Counted from the stretch's first letter, positions 8,356-19,843 are shown. The stretch: DNA of 64,000 nt from Bacteroidetes bacterium OLB10 (GCA_001567275.1 LNBX01000046.1:124001-188000), one strand, 5' to 3'. Numbers and translations are program-made. Notes: generated by a model not told the origin, from the sequence alone.

Positions 8356-9132
8356 ATGCAAAGGTATTTTTTAGAGTTGTTTTTTAAAGGAACCCATTAC
8401 AGTGGATGGCAGATTCAGAAGAATGCTGTTTCTGTTCAGCAGAAGTTGAATGAGGCAATTAATACTCTGCTACCCGCCAACAACAATATAGAAACAACAG
8501 GGTGTGGCCGCACTGATGCAGGTGTGCATGCTACCCAGTTTTTTGCACATTTCGATTCTCCGGAAATTATTTCCGACAGTGAAAGTTTTATTTATCATCT
8601 GAATGGGATTTTACCTGCTGATATTACTGCTGTTCATCTACATAAAGTAGCTCAGGAGGCTCATGCCCGTTTTGACGCTGTTAAACGCACCTATCATTAT
8701 TACATCCATTCACAGAAGAATGGTTTTCTTTCAGAGTATTCAGCATGTTATTTCAAAAAACCTGATATTGCACTTATGCAGCAGGTAAGCGATTTGCTCC
8801 CTGAATATTCTGACTTCAACAGTTTTTGCAAATCAAGAGCGCAGTCGCGAACTACTTTGTGTAAAATTTATCATGCAAAATGGAAAGAGAAAAACGGATT
8901 TCTGATTTTTGAAATTACTGCCGATCGTTTTCTTCGTGGTATGGTGAGAGCACTGGTAGGAACAATGGCAGATGCAGGCCAGCAAAAAATAAGTGTGGAT
9001 GATTTTAAGAATATCCTTGACGCAAAAGACAGAAGAAAAGCCGGCCATGCTGCTCCTGCCTGCGGACTTTATCTTTCAAAAATTGAATATCCTTATTTAG
9101 CAACTAAGAATCACTTCAACTTTCCATTTTAA
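8356..9132 (+). CDS. truA: tRNA pseudouridine(38-40) synthase TruA
   Basis: TruA converts uridine to pseudouridine at positions 38-40 of the anticodon stem-loop of many tRNAs. The 258-residue product has the two-lobed TruA fold: FFKGTHYSGWQ at the N-terminus, then the catalytic motif TTGCGRTDAGVHAT with the nucleophilic aspartate at about residue 54. FDAVKRTYHY and the C-terminal RFLRGMVRALVGT complete the family signature. I use the ATG at 8356; an in-frame TTG at 8347 would add MER but overlaps the promoter-like box. It is divergent from moxR and convergent with the T9SS protein gene that ends at 9181. The length is normal for the family. Confidence 0.93.
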   Translation: MQRYFLELFFKGTHYSGWQIQKNAVSVQQKLNEAINTLLPANNNIETTGCGRTDAGVHATQFFAHFDSPEIISDSESFIYHLNGILPADITAVHLHKVAQEAHARFDAVKRTYHYYIHSQKNGFLSEYSACYFKKPDIALMQQVSDLLPEYSDFNSFCKSRAQSRTTLCKIYHAKWKEKNGFLIFEITADRFLRGMVRALVGTMADAGQQKISVDDFKNILDAKDRRKAGHAAPACGLYLSKIEYPYLATKNHFNFPF

Positions 9133-9180
9133 AAAAATAACATGACAACCTCAACTGTTGGAGTTCAGCTGAGTATATGT

Positions 9181-12100
9181 TTACATTTTTATAATTCGTT
9201 GGGTAAATATTCTGTTGTCATCTTCCACTCTGATAAAATATATACCTGACCTTAGTCCAAGGTCGTTCAGGCTGATAATATCACTTGAAGTGTTTTCATG
9301 ACATATATGTTCTATCAGCAATTTACCATGCATATCAAAAAGTCTTATAACACTTTTTTCGCCATTTAAATTGCGAATGGTAAGAATATCTTTTACAGGA
9401 TTCGGACTAACAGTAATACTCAGAATATGGTCATCACTTCTTTCAACAGTTACAATCGGTGAAATATTCTGACTATTGTCGAAGTCAACCTGTTTGAGGC
9501 GATAATAAACGATATGTTCACTGACGGGTTCAAAATCTTTGAAGCGATACACATTCGGCACATTGCTGTTACCTTTGCCATCTACAAAGCCTATGGAACT
9601 GAATTGCATGTCAGACAAAGCTCTTTCAATATAAAAACCTTTGTTGTTATGCTCTGATGCAGTTTTCCATGTGAGCAGATTATATTTTTCGAATGCTTTG
9701 CCGCTGAGATAAACTAAAGTAACCGGCAATGGACTGTTAGGTGGTGCTAAAATTTCAAAATCATCAACTGCTGCTCCCGCATAATTTACAGACTGATCAG
9801 ATTTGAACCTTATTCTGAATGCAACATTTGAATTACCTGCAAGAAATGATACATCATACTGGCAAAGCGTAAAACTGCTTTTGTTGACATTAAAATATGC
9901 TTCGTTCAGAGGGAATGAAGTGTTTGATACAGTATTAGCAAAATCATACCAGTTGGGAGAAGTCACCAAACTCAGTGGCACCCAGGTGTCACCTTTGTCG
10001 AGTGAATATTCCACACGCATACCATCATAACTGCTTTCAAAAACATTTTTGCGATAAAATTTCAAAGTGTAAGTGCCTGCTGCCGAAAAATTATAATTAG
10101 GTGTCATCAATCTTGCATCACTGTTGTCGGCATAGGTTGTTGCAGTGAGTCCTGTTACCCATGCATTACTTCCGCTAAGTGTTCCGTTTTTTCCGGCAAT
10201 AGCTGAGTTGCCTCTTTGCCAGGGTGTACCTCCGGCTTCTTCGCAACCAAAGTCATACGGATTGATGTCGAAATTTCCTCCTGCAATAATTGTATATGGT
10301 GTACCTCTGTTTGGTAATATTTGTATGTAGGAAGTTTTAGTTTCTACAAGTCCGGCACTGTTATTAATTTTTAACGATACGGTATAAACTCCGGGCGTAG
10401 TATAAGTTTTAGTTGGGTTTTTAACATTAGAATTTGTAGCATCACCAAAATCCCAATCCCACGATACTGCTTTAAAAGAAGCATCAGTAAATTTTATAGG
10501 TTTATTGACATAAGTAATTTTTTTATCGGCAACAAATTCCGGATGCGGGTCAGCAAATACATCTGTAGAGTAAAGACCCCGCCCATGAGTAGCTGCAATT
10601 ACTACTTTGTCTGAAGCACGCAATTGCAACATCTGAGTACTCACATTGGCAAGACCATTATTGGAAGGACCCCACACGGTAGCAGCACCGTTCAGCAAGT
10701 CAGTAGTCCACACACCAAGTTCTGTTGCAAGCATTGCCTGCGTGTTATCATTTGGATTAAACAATGCCCATCGAATTGGCATATCAGGAAGATTTCCTTC
10801 TACGCTTTGCCAGGTTGTTCCTCCGTCTTTTGTTTCCCAAACACTGTTTACTCCGTAGTTGGAATAAGTTACCAGCAAATGATTATCGTCTCCTGTTTCA
10901 ACTTCTATGCAGGAAATACTTCCTGTAGGCATACCTGCACTGGAATTAATCTGCACTCCGGCCGAACCTGATGGCACTGTGTTAGCATTATCCACTCTCA
11001 CTACTCTTCCACTTCCTACGCCCATAAAAACTCTGTTGGGAGTGTTAGGCGAAACAGTAATTGCACGGATGGTTCCAGTTAGTCCGGGTGACAACGCTAC
11101 CGTTTGAAAAGTTGCTCCGGTTGTTGCATTAATCCAACGCACATAGGTACCACTGGATGAATAAGCATACATGATATTGGCTGCATTATCATAGTCAGAA
11201 GGATTTACAAAAGAACCTCCGCTTGTGCCAACACCGGTAAATGATGCACCTCCGTTGGTAGAACGGTAAAAGTTATTATATACATAGGAGGTAAACTGAT
11301 ATTGCGGTTGATCCTGATCAATATGTGTAAAGCATCCATCTCCTCCGGTTACTTCTACTGTTGCATTGATACCTCCTGAATTATACTGATGTGAGCCATT
11401 GTCCTGTGCTCCCGCTAAAAAATAATTGGTATAAGCAGTAGGATGAATAGCACAGGCATAGAACTGAGTTACGTTATAATTATCGCTCTTAAATTGTATT
11501 ACAGGTGATGCAGCTGCTGCATTACTACTTCGGTAAACTCCTCCATCATTTCCAAAATAGATAACATTGGAATTTCCGGGTTCGTAAATGGCTATATGCT
11601 GATCGGCATGTGCATACTGATAACCGAAACCACCATACCAGTGTGCAACCTGTTGCCATGTATTTCCACCGTCTGATGATTTAAACAAATCCACTCCACC
11701 TACATAAAGCGTATTGCTGTTGTTGGGGTCAACGGCAATACTCATGTCATACCAGTATTGAGTCCTTGTAATATCATTTCCTATACCTCCATCAGCATCT
11801 ACCGGTTTAGGAAGCAAAGTCCAGTTAGCACCTTCATTGGTTGTGCGATAAAAATTTACACCTCCACCTTCAGCAACAAATGCATAGCAGACCTGTGAAT
11901 TGGAAGGCGCCAGTGCAAAATCAATTCGCGAAGCTCCAGTAGCAGGGAAACCATTTGTTCCTGTATTCATTTTCACCCATGTACCTGCATTGCCATTTGA
12001 CGAACGGTAAATTTCACCATTGGTGCGTGTGCTTGCCCAAACAGAATTATTGGTAGAAACTTCTACATCACTGATGTTATTGGTTGCTGCTCCTACACCT

Positions 12101-12881
12101 GCACCAAGTACTTTAGTCCAGGTGGCACCATTATCCTGAGAGCGAAACAAACCGCTGTTGGTAGCTGCATATACATCACCGTTTGTATGTACAACCATTC
12201 GGTTTACGTAGTAAAAATTAGCATTGTTTGTTGATGCAAGTTGAGCCCAGTTGGTTCCACCGTCAATAGATTGCCAGATACCTAAACCTCTGATCGCATC
12301 GGCATTGCTGTAGCCTTCGCCTGTACCGAAATACATGATTTGAGTGTTGGCCGGATTGCTGCAAATGGTAGTAACAGCAAGATTCGCCATTAAATCATTT
12401 ACCGGTGTCCACAACGGACTGGGTGCAGTGATATCAATCGTTTTCCACAAGCCTCCGCCAACACCTCCTGCCCATACAGTTTTTTTGAAACATCATTCGG
12501 GTCAATCATAATTGCCCGTGTGCGTCCTCCGCAATTACTCGGGCCTCTCTCTGTCCAGTTTACTCCGGGCAATGCGCCCATCATGCGATTTGCTGATTGC
12601 TGTTGCTGCAAAGCTTCCATGTATCTCATGCCTGAAAGTAATCTTTCTCTTGGTACAGTGCCGGTAGCAGGGTCCATGGTTCGTTCTGTTTCCTGCTGGT
12701 AGTACATATCCATTCTGTCGCGTTTGGGAACTCTTCCTTTTTTCTTTCTTTTATAAACATCTTCAAAATGATCGCTGTACAGTTTTTTATAATGCACAAT
12801 GGTATCCTCAGGCACTACATAATAGGCAACTGCAAGCAGAATAAAAACACTCAGAATACTTAAAGTAATTTTCTTAATCAT
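9181..12881 (-). CDS. T9SS-exported beta-propeller (sortilin-like) protein with PKD domain, one frameshift
   Basis: Two overlapping frames (12881-12399 and 12450-9181) form one gene. A run of seven A on the coding strand (12480-12486) needs one more base; the join then reads SKKTVWAGGVGGGLWKTID and gives 1233 residues. There is a membrane or signal segment at 1-20. Next come many BNR/sortilin-type blades with the motif SxDGGxTW (SIDGGTNWAQL, SSDGGNTWQQV, TKDGGTTWQSV), a PKD domain (VSWDWDFGD), and a jelly-roll domain like those in MAM-type adhesins. A fibronectin-like segment (LLTWKTASEHNNKGFYIERA) precedes a type A T9SS sorting domain (SPNPVKDILTI ... GIYFIRVEDDNRIFTQRIIKM). It is probably exported across the outer membrane and surface-attached or released. 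The substrate is unknown. Confidence 0.88.
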
Positions 12882-13094
12882 TCAGAATGACAGAATGTTG
12901 CTGTAAATGATACAAGGTGTAAATTTAATATAAGGGATTCAGAATTCAAATGATAAAGTTATGAAAGTTTAAAATGGTATAACTTTTATTAAACTCTTTA
13001 TTTTTTATACAAGATTAAATACTTTTTCAAACGCATAAATAGGCTTAAAACCAAAATATAAATCAATAATTCCCGGCATTGATATGGTTTGTTT

Positions 13095-13841
13095 TTAAGA
13101 TTTGAGTGAATTCAAAAAAGTATGTATTTTTTTTGAGTTGTTATCAGGAGCATCCGTATTGTTTATTTCAAGAACCTTTACACCTGTTTCTGCAAGCATT
13201 TTCATATAATCAGCATATTCACGTAGAGCAGTATGTTGTAGGGCAACTAATTCATCAAACGATTTATTTTTATGCTGTGGTAATATCCTGTTGGTTTCTT
13301 GCTCACGTTTCAGAATTTGTTTTGCAACTCTTTCCGCAGAAGAGTTGCAAAAGATTACTGCTCTGTTTTTAAAATTGTCACTATGAAGTTCGTTGCGGTT
13401 ATGCATTAACTGTCTTATTTCTCTTCCGAAATTGTGCAGCAATCCTTCATCTGAAACAACAATATACTCTTTATTTAAAGTATGTACTTTATAATCCGAA
13501 AGGAGGGTTTTATAAAAATAACTCAGTACCCGCAATTTATCCGCACCGGCATAATCGTAATGAGTTACTGAATTTAACTTCTGAGCAGCTAATTCATGAT
13601 AAAAAACACTGTCATCAGAAATATATTTTGGCTCTTTTTTCAGAGTAAGAAAAAAATCTCCTGTGTTTATCCATTTATCTCTGATATTACATTGCTTATA
13701 AAGACTAGTTTTTCCAACACCGGGGACTCCTGTAAATTCTACATTAAACGGTTTTAATGTTTTTGCGTAATTCTTTCCGGGTTTTACTCTCTTTACTTCA
13801 ACTCCCAGCTGACTAAATAATTTTGAAAAAAGTGTTTGCAT
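13095..13841 (-). CDS. P-loop NTPase/kinase-like protein of unknown function
   Basis: This is a 248-residue soluble protein. A Walker A motif GVPGVGKTSLYKQC lies near residues 37-50, preceded by a hydrophobic beta strand (FNVEFTG), as in nucleotide or sugar kinase-like P-loop proteins. A possible Walker B strand is EYIVVSDEGLLHNFG. An R-rich segment (VAKQILKREQETNRI) could be a lid. I do not recognise a named family. Similar small P-loop proteins occur near capsule or polysaccharide genes in Bacteroidota, but no such genes are adjacent here. It stands alone between a T9SS gene and atpDC, with a TAnnTTTG box 52 bases upstream. The substrate is unknown. Confidence 0.6.
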   Translation of the reverse strand: MQTLFSKLFSQLGVEVKRVKPGKNYAKTLKPFNVEFTGVPGVGKTSLYKQCNIRDKWINTGDFFLTLKKEPKYISDDSVFYHELAAQKLNSVTHYDYAGADKLRVLSYFYKTLLSDYKVHTLNKEYIVVSDEGLLHNFGREIRQLMHNRNELHSDNFKNRAVIFCNSSAERVAKQILKREQETNRILPQHKNKSFDELVALQHTALREYADYMKMLAETGVKVLEINNTDAPDNNSKKIHTFLNSLKS

Positions 13842-13892
13842 ATTTCAGTGTTAAATTTAAAAGTTGAACATTGTAAATGTTGTCATTCAATT

Positions 13893-13900
13893 CAAATTTA
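13893..13900 (-). promoter_or_regulatory. Candidate -7 box for the P-loop protein gene
   Basis: The minus strand reads TAAATTTG, a full match to TAnnTTTG, 52 bases before the ATG at 13841. The -33 region has no clear TTG. Confidence 0.33.
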
Positions 13901-14090
13901 ATAAGCGTTGTTTGATAATGGTATTTTAATTCTTTATTAAATCAAAATTCAGGAAGACTATTTGAAGCAGAGGCTGCATGAATCTTATTACTTTCCGGTC
14001 AAATAGCTTAATAAAATAAAGGTTCAAAATTATACAATTTATTAAGGGTAATATGAGATAATTGGGCTTGCCGGTAAATCTTTGTAAAAT

Positions 14091-14118
14091 AAAAAAGCTG
14101 CCTTAACCGACAGCTTTT
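14091..14118 (-). terminator. Intrinsic terminator after atpDC
   Basis: On the minus strand AAAGCTG and CAGCTTT form a 7-bp stem around a 10-base loop, followed by a run of T. It lies 23 bases past the atpC stop. Confidence 0.78.
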
Positions 14119-14140
14119 AATTAGGGCAATACTTTTGCAA

Positions 14141-14380
14141 TTAAACTGACTCTGCCAGTACAACCACTTTATTTTTCATCATTTCCACAACACCACCTTT
14201 TACATTAAATTCAAGTGTTTCCTTAGCGGTTTTTACTTTCACTTTTCCTTTTCCCAATGTAGATATAATAGGTGCGTGGTTGTTCAGCATCTGAAATTTT
14301 CCGTCAGCGCCCGGTACTGAAACCGAATTAACTTCGCCAGAGAAAACCGTTTTGCCGGGAGTAATTATTTCTAAAAACAT
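14141..14380 (-). CDS. atpC: F1 ATP synthase epsilon subunit
   Basis: This is a 79-residue epsilon subunit containing only the N-terminal beta-sandwich (FLEIITPGKTVFSGEVNSVS ... GKFQMLNNHAPIISTLGKG). The C-terminal helical hairpin of the E. coli subunit, which inhibits ATP hydrolysis, is absent. This short form is usual in Bacteroidota, so I do not read it as a truncation. Epsilon sits on the central stalk and links gamma to the c-ring. The gene follows atpD by 18 bases and ends before a strong terminator. The other ATP synthase genes (atpBEFHAG) are not in the window, matching the split arrangement common in this phylum. Confidence 0.92.
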   Translation of the reverse strand: MFLEIITPGKTVFSGEVNSVSVPGADGKFQMLNNHAPIISTLGKGKVKVKTAKETLEFNVKGGVVEMMKNKVVVLAESV

Positions 14381-14398
14381 ATTGCTGTTCGATTTTTA

Positions 14399-15913
<1,515 letters not shown>

Positions 15914-15952
15914 TTACTTTTTTATTTAGCTTAAACCTTATTTTTCAAGGCG

Positions 15953-15985
15953 CGAAATTAGTAAAAATCAGCTACTAAATTTCAA
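15953..15985 (-). promoter_or_regulatory. Candidate promoter for atpDC
   Basis: The minus strand has TTTG, a 22-base spacer and TAATTTCG (one mismatch to TAnnTTTG), about 50 bases before the atpD ATG. It lies between the atpDC unit and the terminator of the sigma factor gene. Confidence 0.35.
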
Positions 15986-16032
15986 AGCAACAAGAATGTT
16001 GTCAACAATTTGTAAATTAGTCGTTTAACATT

Positions 16033-16066
16033 AAAAAAGGCGCTATGAAAGTGAGTCATAGCGCCT
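16033..16066 (-). terminator. Intrinsic terminator after the sigma factor gene
   Basis: On the minus strand AGGCGCTATGA and TCATAGCGCCT form an 11-bp stem with a 7-base loop, followed by six T. It lies 30 bases after the stop codon. Confidence 0.85.
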
Positions 16067-16095
16067 CAGGGGCTTATTACCGATTAGTTTGGCTT

Positions 16096-16968
16096 TCAGG
16101 TCAGCACAAATGTGTTTTCAATTTGCTCAAGGTGTTTACTTTCTTTAGTTTTTTTAATAGCCTTGTCTTTCATCTGACGGACACGCTCGCGTGATATTTC
16201 CAGGTGATCGGCAATTTGCTCTACAGAATAATCGCTTTCGTGTTCAATGCCATAATACATCTTTACTACCTGACGCTCGCGAGGTCGCAGAACGGTTAAG
16301 GTTTGTTGTATATCGTGTTTTACAGATTCACGCTCCAGGCTATTGTCGGCAGGGAGTGCCGTGTAATCCGGTATAAACTCATAAAGCGATGATGCGTCAT
16401 CTTCAGAGCCAACAGGCATATCAAATGAGATTGGTGATACATTCAGGCGGATGGCTTCTTTAATAGCCTGCTCTGAAAGTTGAGTAGCCTCAGTAAGTTC
16501 TTTGTCATTCATTTCACGGCCATACTTTTGTTCAAATGCCGATTGCATTCTTTTGATTTTTGAATACTGGGTAACCTGATTAAAAGGTACGCGAATGAGT
16601 CTCACTTTTTCAATTAATGCAAGCATAATAGACTGGCGAATCCACCAAACGGCATACGAGATAAATTTAAATCCTTTGGTGGCATCAAATTTTTGTGCTG
16701 CCTTAATCAGACCGATGTTTCCTTCATTAATCAAATCAGATAAGTTCATTCCCTGATTCTGATATTGCTTGGCCACACTTACAACAAAGCGCAGGTTGGC
16801 TTTTACAAGTCTTTCCATGGCTGCTTTGTCGCCTTTCTTAATTCGTGATGCCAATTGCTCTTCTTCTGCAGGAGTGAGCAATTGTTCCGAGGCAATTTCA
16901 TTGAGATAACGTTTCAGGCATTCGCTTTCACGCAGTGTGATGGAGTTGGTAATTCTCAGCTGTCTCAT
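16096..16968 (-). CDS. RpoD-family sigma-70 factor (about 290 residues)
   Basis: This is a sigma-70 factor with all DNA-binding regions. Region 1.2 is CLKRYLNEIASEQLLTPAEE. Region 2 contains NLRFVVSVAKQYQNQGMNLS, DLINEGNIGLIKAAQKFD and the region 2.4 motif FKFISYAVWWIRQSI. Region 3 follows, and region 4 has LRPRERQVVKMYYGIE and the helix-turn-helix EQIADHLEISRERVRQMK. The short length without region 1.1 is typical of the Bacteroidota primary sigma factor. However, the stretch after the WWIRQSI motif (MLALIEKVRLIRVPFNQ) departs from the usual AEQSRIVRLPLN form of the primary factor as I know it, so this may be a second, group 2 RpoD-like paralogue. It is a monocistronic unit closed by a strong terminator. 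Confidence 0.88.
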   Translation of the reverse strand: MRQLRITNSITLRESECLKRYLNEIASEQLLTPAEEEQLASRIKKGDKAAMERLVKANLRFVVSVAKQYQNQGMNLSDLINEGNIGLIKAAQKFDATKGFKFISYAVWWIRQSIMLALIEKVRLIRVPFNQVTQYSKIKRMQSAFEQKYGREMNDKELTEATQLSEQAIKEAIRLNVSPISFDMPVGSEDDASSLYEFIPDYTALPADNSLERESVKHDIQQTLTVLRPRERQVVKMYYGIEHESDYSVEQIADHLEISRERVRQMKDKAIKKTKESKHLEQIENTFVLT

Positions 16969-17307
16969 AGCTGTAAGATTTTTAGAAAATGTGTTATACT
17001 TTTTTGATGTCTTGAGATATTTTGCAACAATCTTGCCAAAAAATTCATCGTAAACACATTTGACGCGTTATGAACGCTTTGTAAGGTTTTTACAAAAACA
17101 GATTGAAAAGCATAGATTCATCTTTGATTGTTGTTGGGCGATGACTTTATAATTTTTCATTTATATTAACGGAATCGTTTATCAGCAATATAATTTAGGG
17201 TTGAACATTTATTCGTTTCACCCAATTTTTATGAGATCATCAGCACATCTGTAACAGGTTTTACGTTATATTTTCTTTGTAATTTTACCCTCATCAGAAA
17301 ATTGTAT
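16969..17307 (+). other. Divergent intergenic region between the sigma factor and LEA-like genes
   Basis: About 340 AT-rich bases must hold the promoters of both flanking genes. The nearest match I see for the plus-strand gene is TTTCTTTG at 17272-17279 (one mismatch to TAnnTTTG). I find no ORF, tRNA or obvious hairpin. Confidence 0.4.
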
Positions 17308-17745
17308 ATGATTAAAAAAAATTTTGTGGTTGCCTGTTGTAGCAGTTTGCATGTCGGGTTGCGTTTCACTCAAAATGCCTGAAGTAACAGGCGTGAGTAA
17401 TTTGCGCCTTACCGATCTTTCAAAAGATATGAGCATTCAGTTTGACCTTGGATTGAAAAATCCAAATTCTTTTGGCGTAACTTTAAAGTCAATGAAAACT
17501 GAAATTTTGCTTGCCGATAGTGTAGTAGCTTCAGTCGGACTCAGACATAAACAGCGACTTGCAGCAGGGCAAAAACACAACTCCCTTTTACGGTGAAACC
17601 TGATGTATTGTCCATGCCCAAACTTGGATGGCTTGGAATAACACAATTATTTAAGAAAGACGATAAGAAGTTTGCCGTTAAAGGGGAGATCAAAGTCAGG
17701 AAGTTTATTTTTTCCAAGAAATATAAATTCTCCTATCCTAAATAA
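17308..17745 (+). CDS. LEA-like (WHy domain) lipoprotein, two frameshifts
   Basis: Three frames must be joined. The ATG at 17308 runs into eight A (17314-17321); with one fewer A it reads MIKKILWLPVVAVCMSGCVS, a lipoprotein signal peptide with lipobox MSGC. The middle frame carries the water-stress/hypersensitive (LEA14-type) domain: LRLTDLSKDMSIQFDLGLKN and PNSFGVTLKSMKTEILLADS. It stops after a run of five A at 17571-17575; adding one A gives LAAGQKTQLPFTVKPDVLSM and continues to KYKFSYPK at 17745. Both corrections together give 145 residues, a normal size for small bacterial LEA lipoproteins, and the frame balance is exact. The role is unknown (envelope or stress related). selU begins 11 bases downstream. 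Confidence 0.68.
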
Positions 17746-17756
17746 AAGTTCATATT

Positions 17757-18798
17757 GTGGCTGTCACTGTTACTGTTGAAAGTGTAATTCCTCACATACT
17801 ACAAAATGATGCTGTATTTCTTGATACACGCAGCCCTGCAGAGTATGAACATGCACATATACCGGGAGCACTTTCATTTCCGCTGATGAGTAATGAAGAG
17901 CGTGCAATTATCGGAACTATTTATAAGCAGCAGGGCAGACAAGCTGCCGTTACTGAAGGGTTCAGGCTGATAGGTCCGCGTTTTGCTGAATTTGTTGAAA
18001 AGGCTCATCAGATTACAGAGGGAAAAAAAGTGTTTTTGTATTGTTGGAGAGGAGGTATGCGCAGTGGTATCATGGCATGGATTCTCAGTATGGGAGGTGT
18101 GCCTGTTACAGTAATTAAAGGAGGTTACAAAGCATACAGACATTGGGCGCTCAGTACTTTTTCGGTGCAAAAATCAATTGCCATTATCGGAGGTAAAACC
18201 GGCAGCAGAAAAACTGAACTGTTGCATGAATTGAAAAATAACAACCAATATATAATAGATCTTGAAGAGTTGGCGCACCACAAAGGCTCTGCTTTCGGAG
18301 CGTTGGGAATGCTACCACAACCTTCAACAGAACAATTTGAAAACAGTCTTGCATTGCTATGGCATCGCGCACCTGATGATGCTCCTGTTTGGCTTGAAAA
18401 TGAAAGCAACAAGATAGGAAGATGTGCCATACCCATGTCCTTGTTTGAGCAAATGCGCGAAGCTGTGTGTTATGAGTTAGATGTGCCTTATGAGGAGCGT
18501 AAGCAACATATACTTAAAAGCTATGGTTGCTTCGACAGGGAAAGTCTTGCAGCATGTAACTGAAAAAAAAAAAAAACGTTTGGGAGGGCTTCGGCTAAAA
18601 AATGCACTTGAAGCACTTGAAGAAAACCGCCTTTCCGACTGGTGTGATATTGTGATGGAGTATTATGATAAAACCTATGCACACAGCAATATGCAGCGTG
18701 ATGCAAATAAGATTATTCGTATAGCGGCTCAAAAAGATGTTGCTCAGCATCTGATAGCCAAATCAAAAGAAATTATAACCAATGGATACAGCAATTAA
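17757..18798 (+). CDS. selU: tRNA 2-selenouridine synthase SelU (MnmH), one frameshift
   Basis: SelU replaces sulfur by selenium at the wobble 2-thiouridine of certain tRNAs, using selenophosphate. The N-terminal rhodanese domain (FLDTRSPAEYEHAHIPGALS) has the catalytic cysteine in YCWRGGMRSG. A P-loop domain follows. Its Walker A reads GGKTGSRKT, where an arginine replaces the last glycine (usually GxTGxGKT). The frame stops at 18563 after SLAACN; dropping one A of the AA at 18558-18559 gives SLAACTEKKKKRLGGLR and continues to 18798, for 346 residues. A run of 14 A follows directly and is in frame after the fix. The gene overlaps selD, the source of its substrate, by 17 bases. The frameshift plus the Walker A change could mean decay. 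The start is GTG. Confidence 0.82.
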
Positions 18799-19819
18799 AT
18801 TAACTGAATACAGCAAGCATGGAGGTTGTGGTTGCAAAATTGCACCTGATGTACTTACTCAGATTCTGAGTGGAAACAGCTGCAGTTTCAATTCTGCTCA
18901 GCTTCTTGTAGGAAATGATAGTAATGACGATGCTGCAGTATTCGATTTGCAGAATGGTACGGCTATCATCAGCACAGCCGATTTTTTTACTCCTATTGTT
19001 GACAATCCATATCATTTCGGACGAATAGCAGCTGCCAATGCTCTCAGTGATGTGTATGCAATGGGTGGAAAACCATTAATGGCAATAGCTATATTGGGAT
19101 TTCCGGTGAGTCGTATTCCGGTATCTGTTGCAGCTGAAATTAAAAAGGGAGCAGAGGAAATTTGTGCCGGGGCAGGAATTCCTTTAGCAGGAGGCCACAG
19201 TATTGACAGTGCTGAACCTTTTTTTGGTCTTTCAGTTACCGGTATGTCAGCTTGCGAAAACATCAAACGTAATAACACCGCACAACCGGGTGATGTGTTA
19301 TTTCTGACAAAACCACTTGGCACCGGCATAATCACATCAGCCCTGCGCAAACAAAAAGTTCAGCCTGACGATCTCGAAGCAGCAATTCAAAGTATGACAA
19401 CATTAAATGATATGGGTGCTGCAATTAGTCATTTACCGGGAGTTCATGCCATGACTGATATTACAGGTTTTGGTTTTCTTGGTCATCTGATGGAAGTGTG
19501 CAAAGGAAGTAACGTGTCGGCACATATTCAGTTTAATGAATTGCCTGTGTTGCCCGGTTGCAAAAAATATATTTCAGAGTTTTTATATCCTGATATGACC
19601 ACAAAAATTTTTGCAAATATTTCTAATGATGTAAATGAACTTACATCGGATCAGCTGTTCATTGCCTGCGACCCACAAACCAGTGGAGGACTGCTTATTG
19701 CAGTGGGTCATGACAGTGTGCAGAAATTTAAGGATATATGTGCAGAGAGAGGATTTAATCCCGGAAACCCGGTAGGTGTAGCGGTGGAAAAAGAAGAAAA
19801 ATATATTTCTGTTTTTTGA
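18782..19819 (+). CDS. selD: Selenide, water dikinase (selenophosphate synthetase)
   Basis: SelD makes selenophosphate from selenide and ATP. The 345-residue product is full length for the AIR-synthase-like fold. The glycine-rich N-terminal loop KHGGCGCKIAPDVL carries cysteine at the position that is selenocysteine in some species, so no recoding is needed. Metal and ATP-binding aspartates are in NDDAAVFD and STADFFTP, and FGRIAAANALSDVYAMGGKP is the family signature. It overlaps the 3' end of selU, so the pair forms a dedicated tRNA selenation unit. I see no selA, selB or selC in the window, so a selenocysteine pathway cannot be inferred. Confidence 0.95.
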   Translation: MDTAIKLTEYSKHGGCGCKIAPDVLTQILSGNSCSFNSAQLLVGNDSNDDAAVFDLQNGTAIISTADFFTPIVDNPYHFGRIAAANALSDVYAMGGKPLMAIAILGFPVSRIPVSVAAEIKKGAEEICAGAGIPLAGGHSIDSAEPFFGLSVTGMSACENIKRNNTAQPGDVLFLTKPLGTGIITSALRKQKVQPDDLEAAIQSMTTLNDMGAAISHLPGVHAMTDITGFGFLGHLMEVCKGSNVSAHIQFNELPVLPGCKKYISEFLYPDMTTKIFANISNDVNELTSDQLFIACDPQTSGGLLIAVGHDSVQKFKDICAERGFNPGNPVGVAVEKEEKYISVF

Positions 19820-19843
19820 TTGTATTCAAACTTTATAACTTCG
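19815..19843 (+). promoter_or_regulatory. Candidate promoter for acs
   Basis: TTTG at 19815-19818 (overlapping the selD stop) is followed 17 bases later by TAACTTCG at 19836-19843, one mismatch from TAnnTTTG. The acs ATG is 54 bases downstream. Confidence 0.35.

Noticed and set aside
9150..9173. Hairpin between truA and the T9SS gene as a terminator
   Set aside because: The 8-bp stem has one mismatch, a large loop and no T run on either strand.
18561..18563. In-frame TGA in selU as a selenocysteine codon, tempting because selD is next door
   Set aside because: The residue falls in a linker rather than an active site, no SECIS-like hairpin is evident, and a one-base correction restores a typical SelU sequence.
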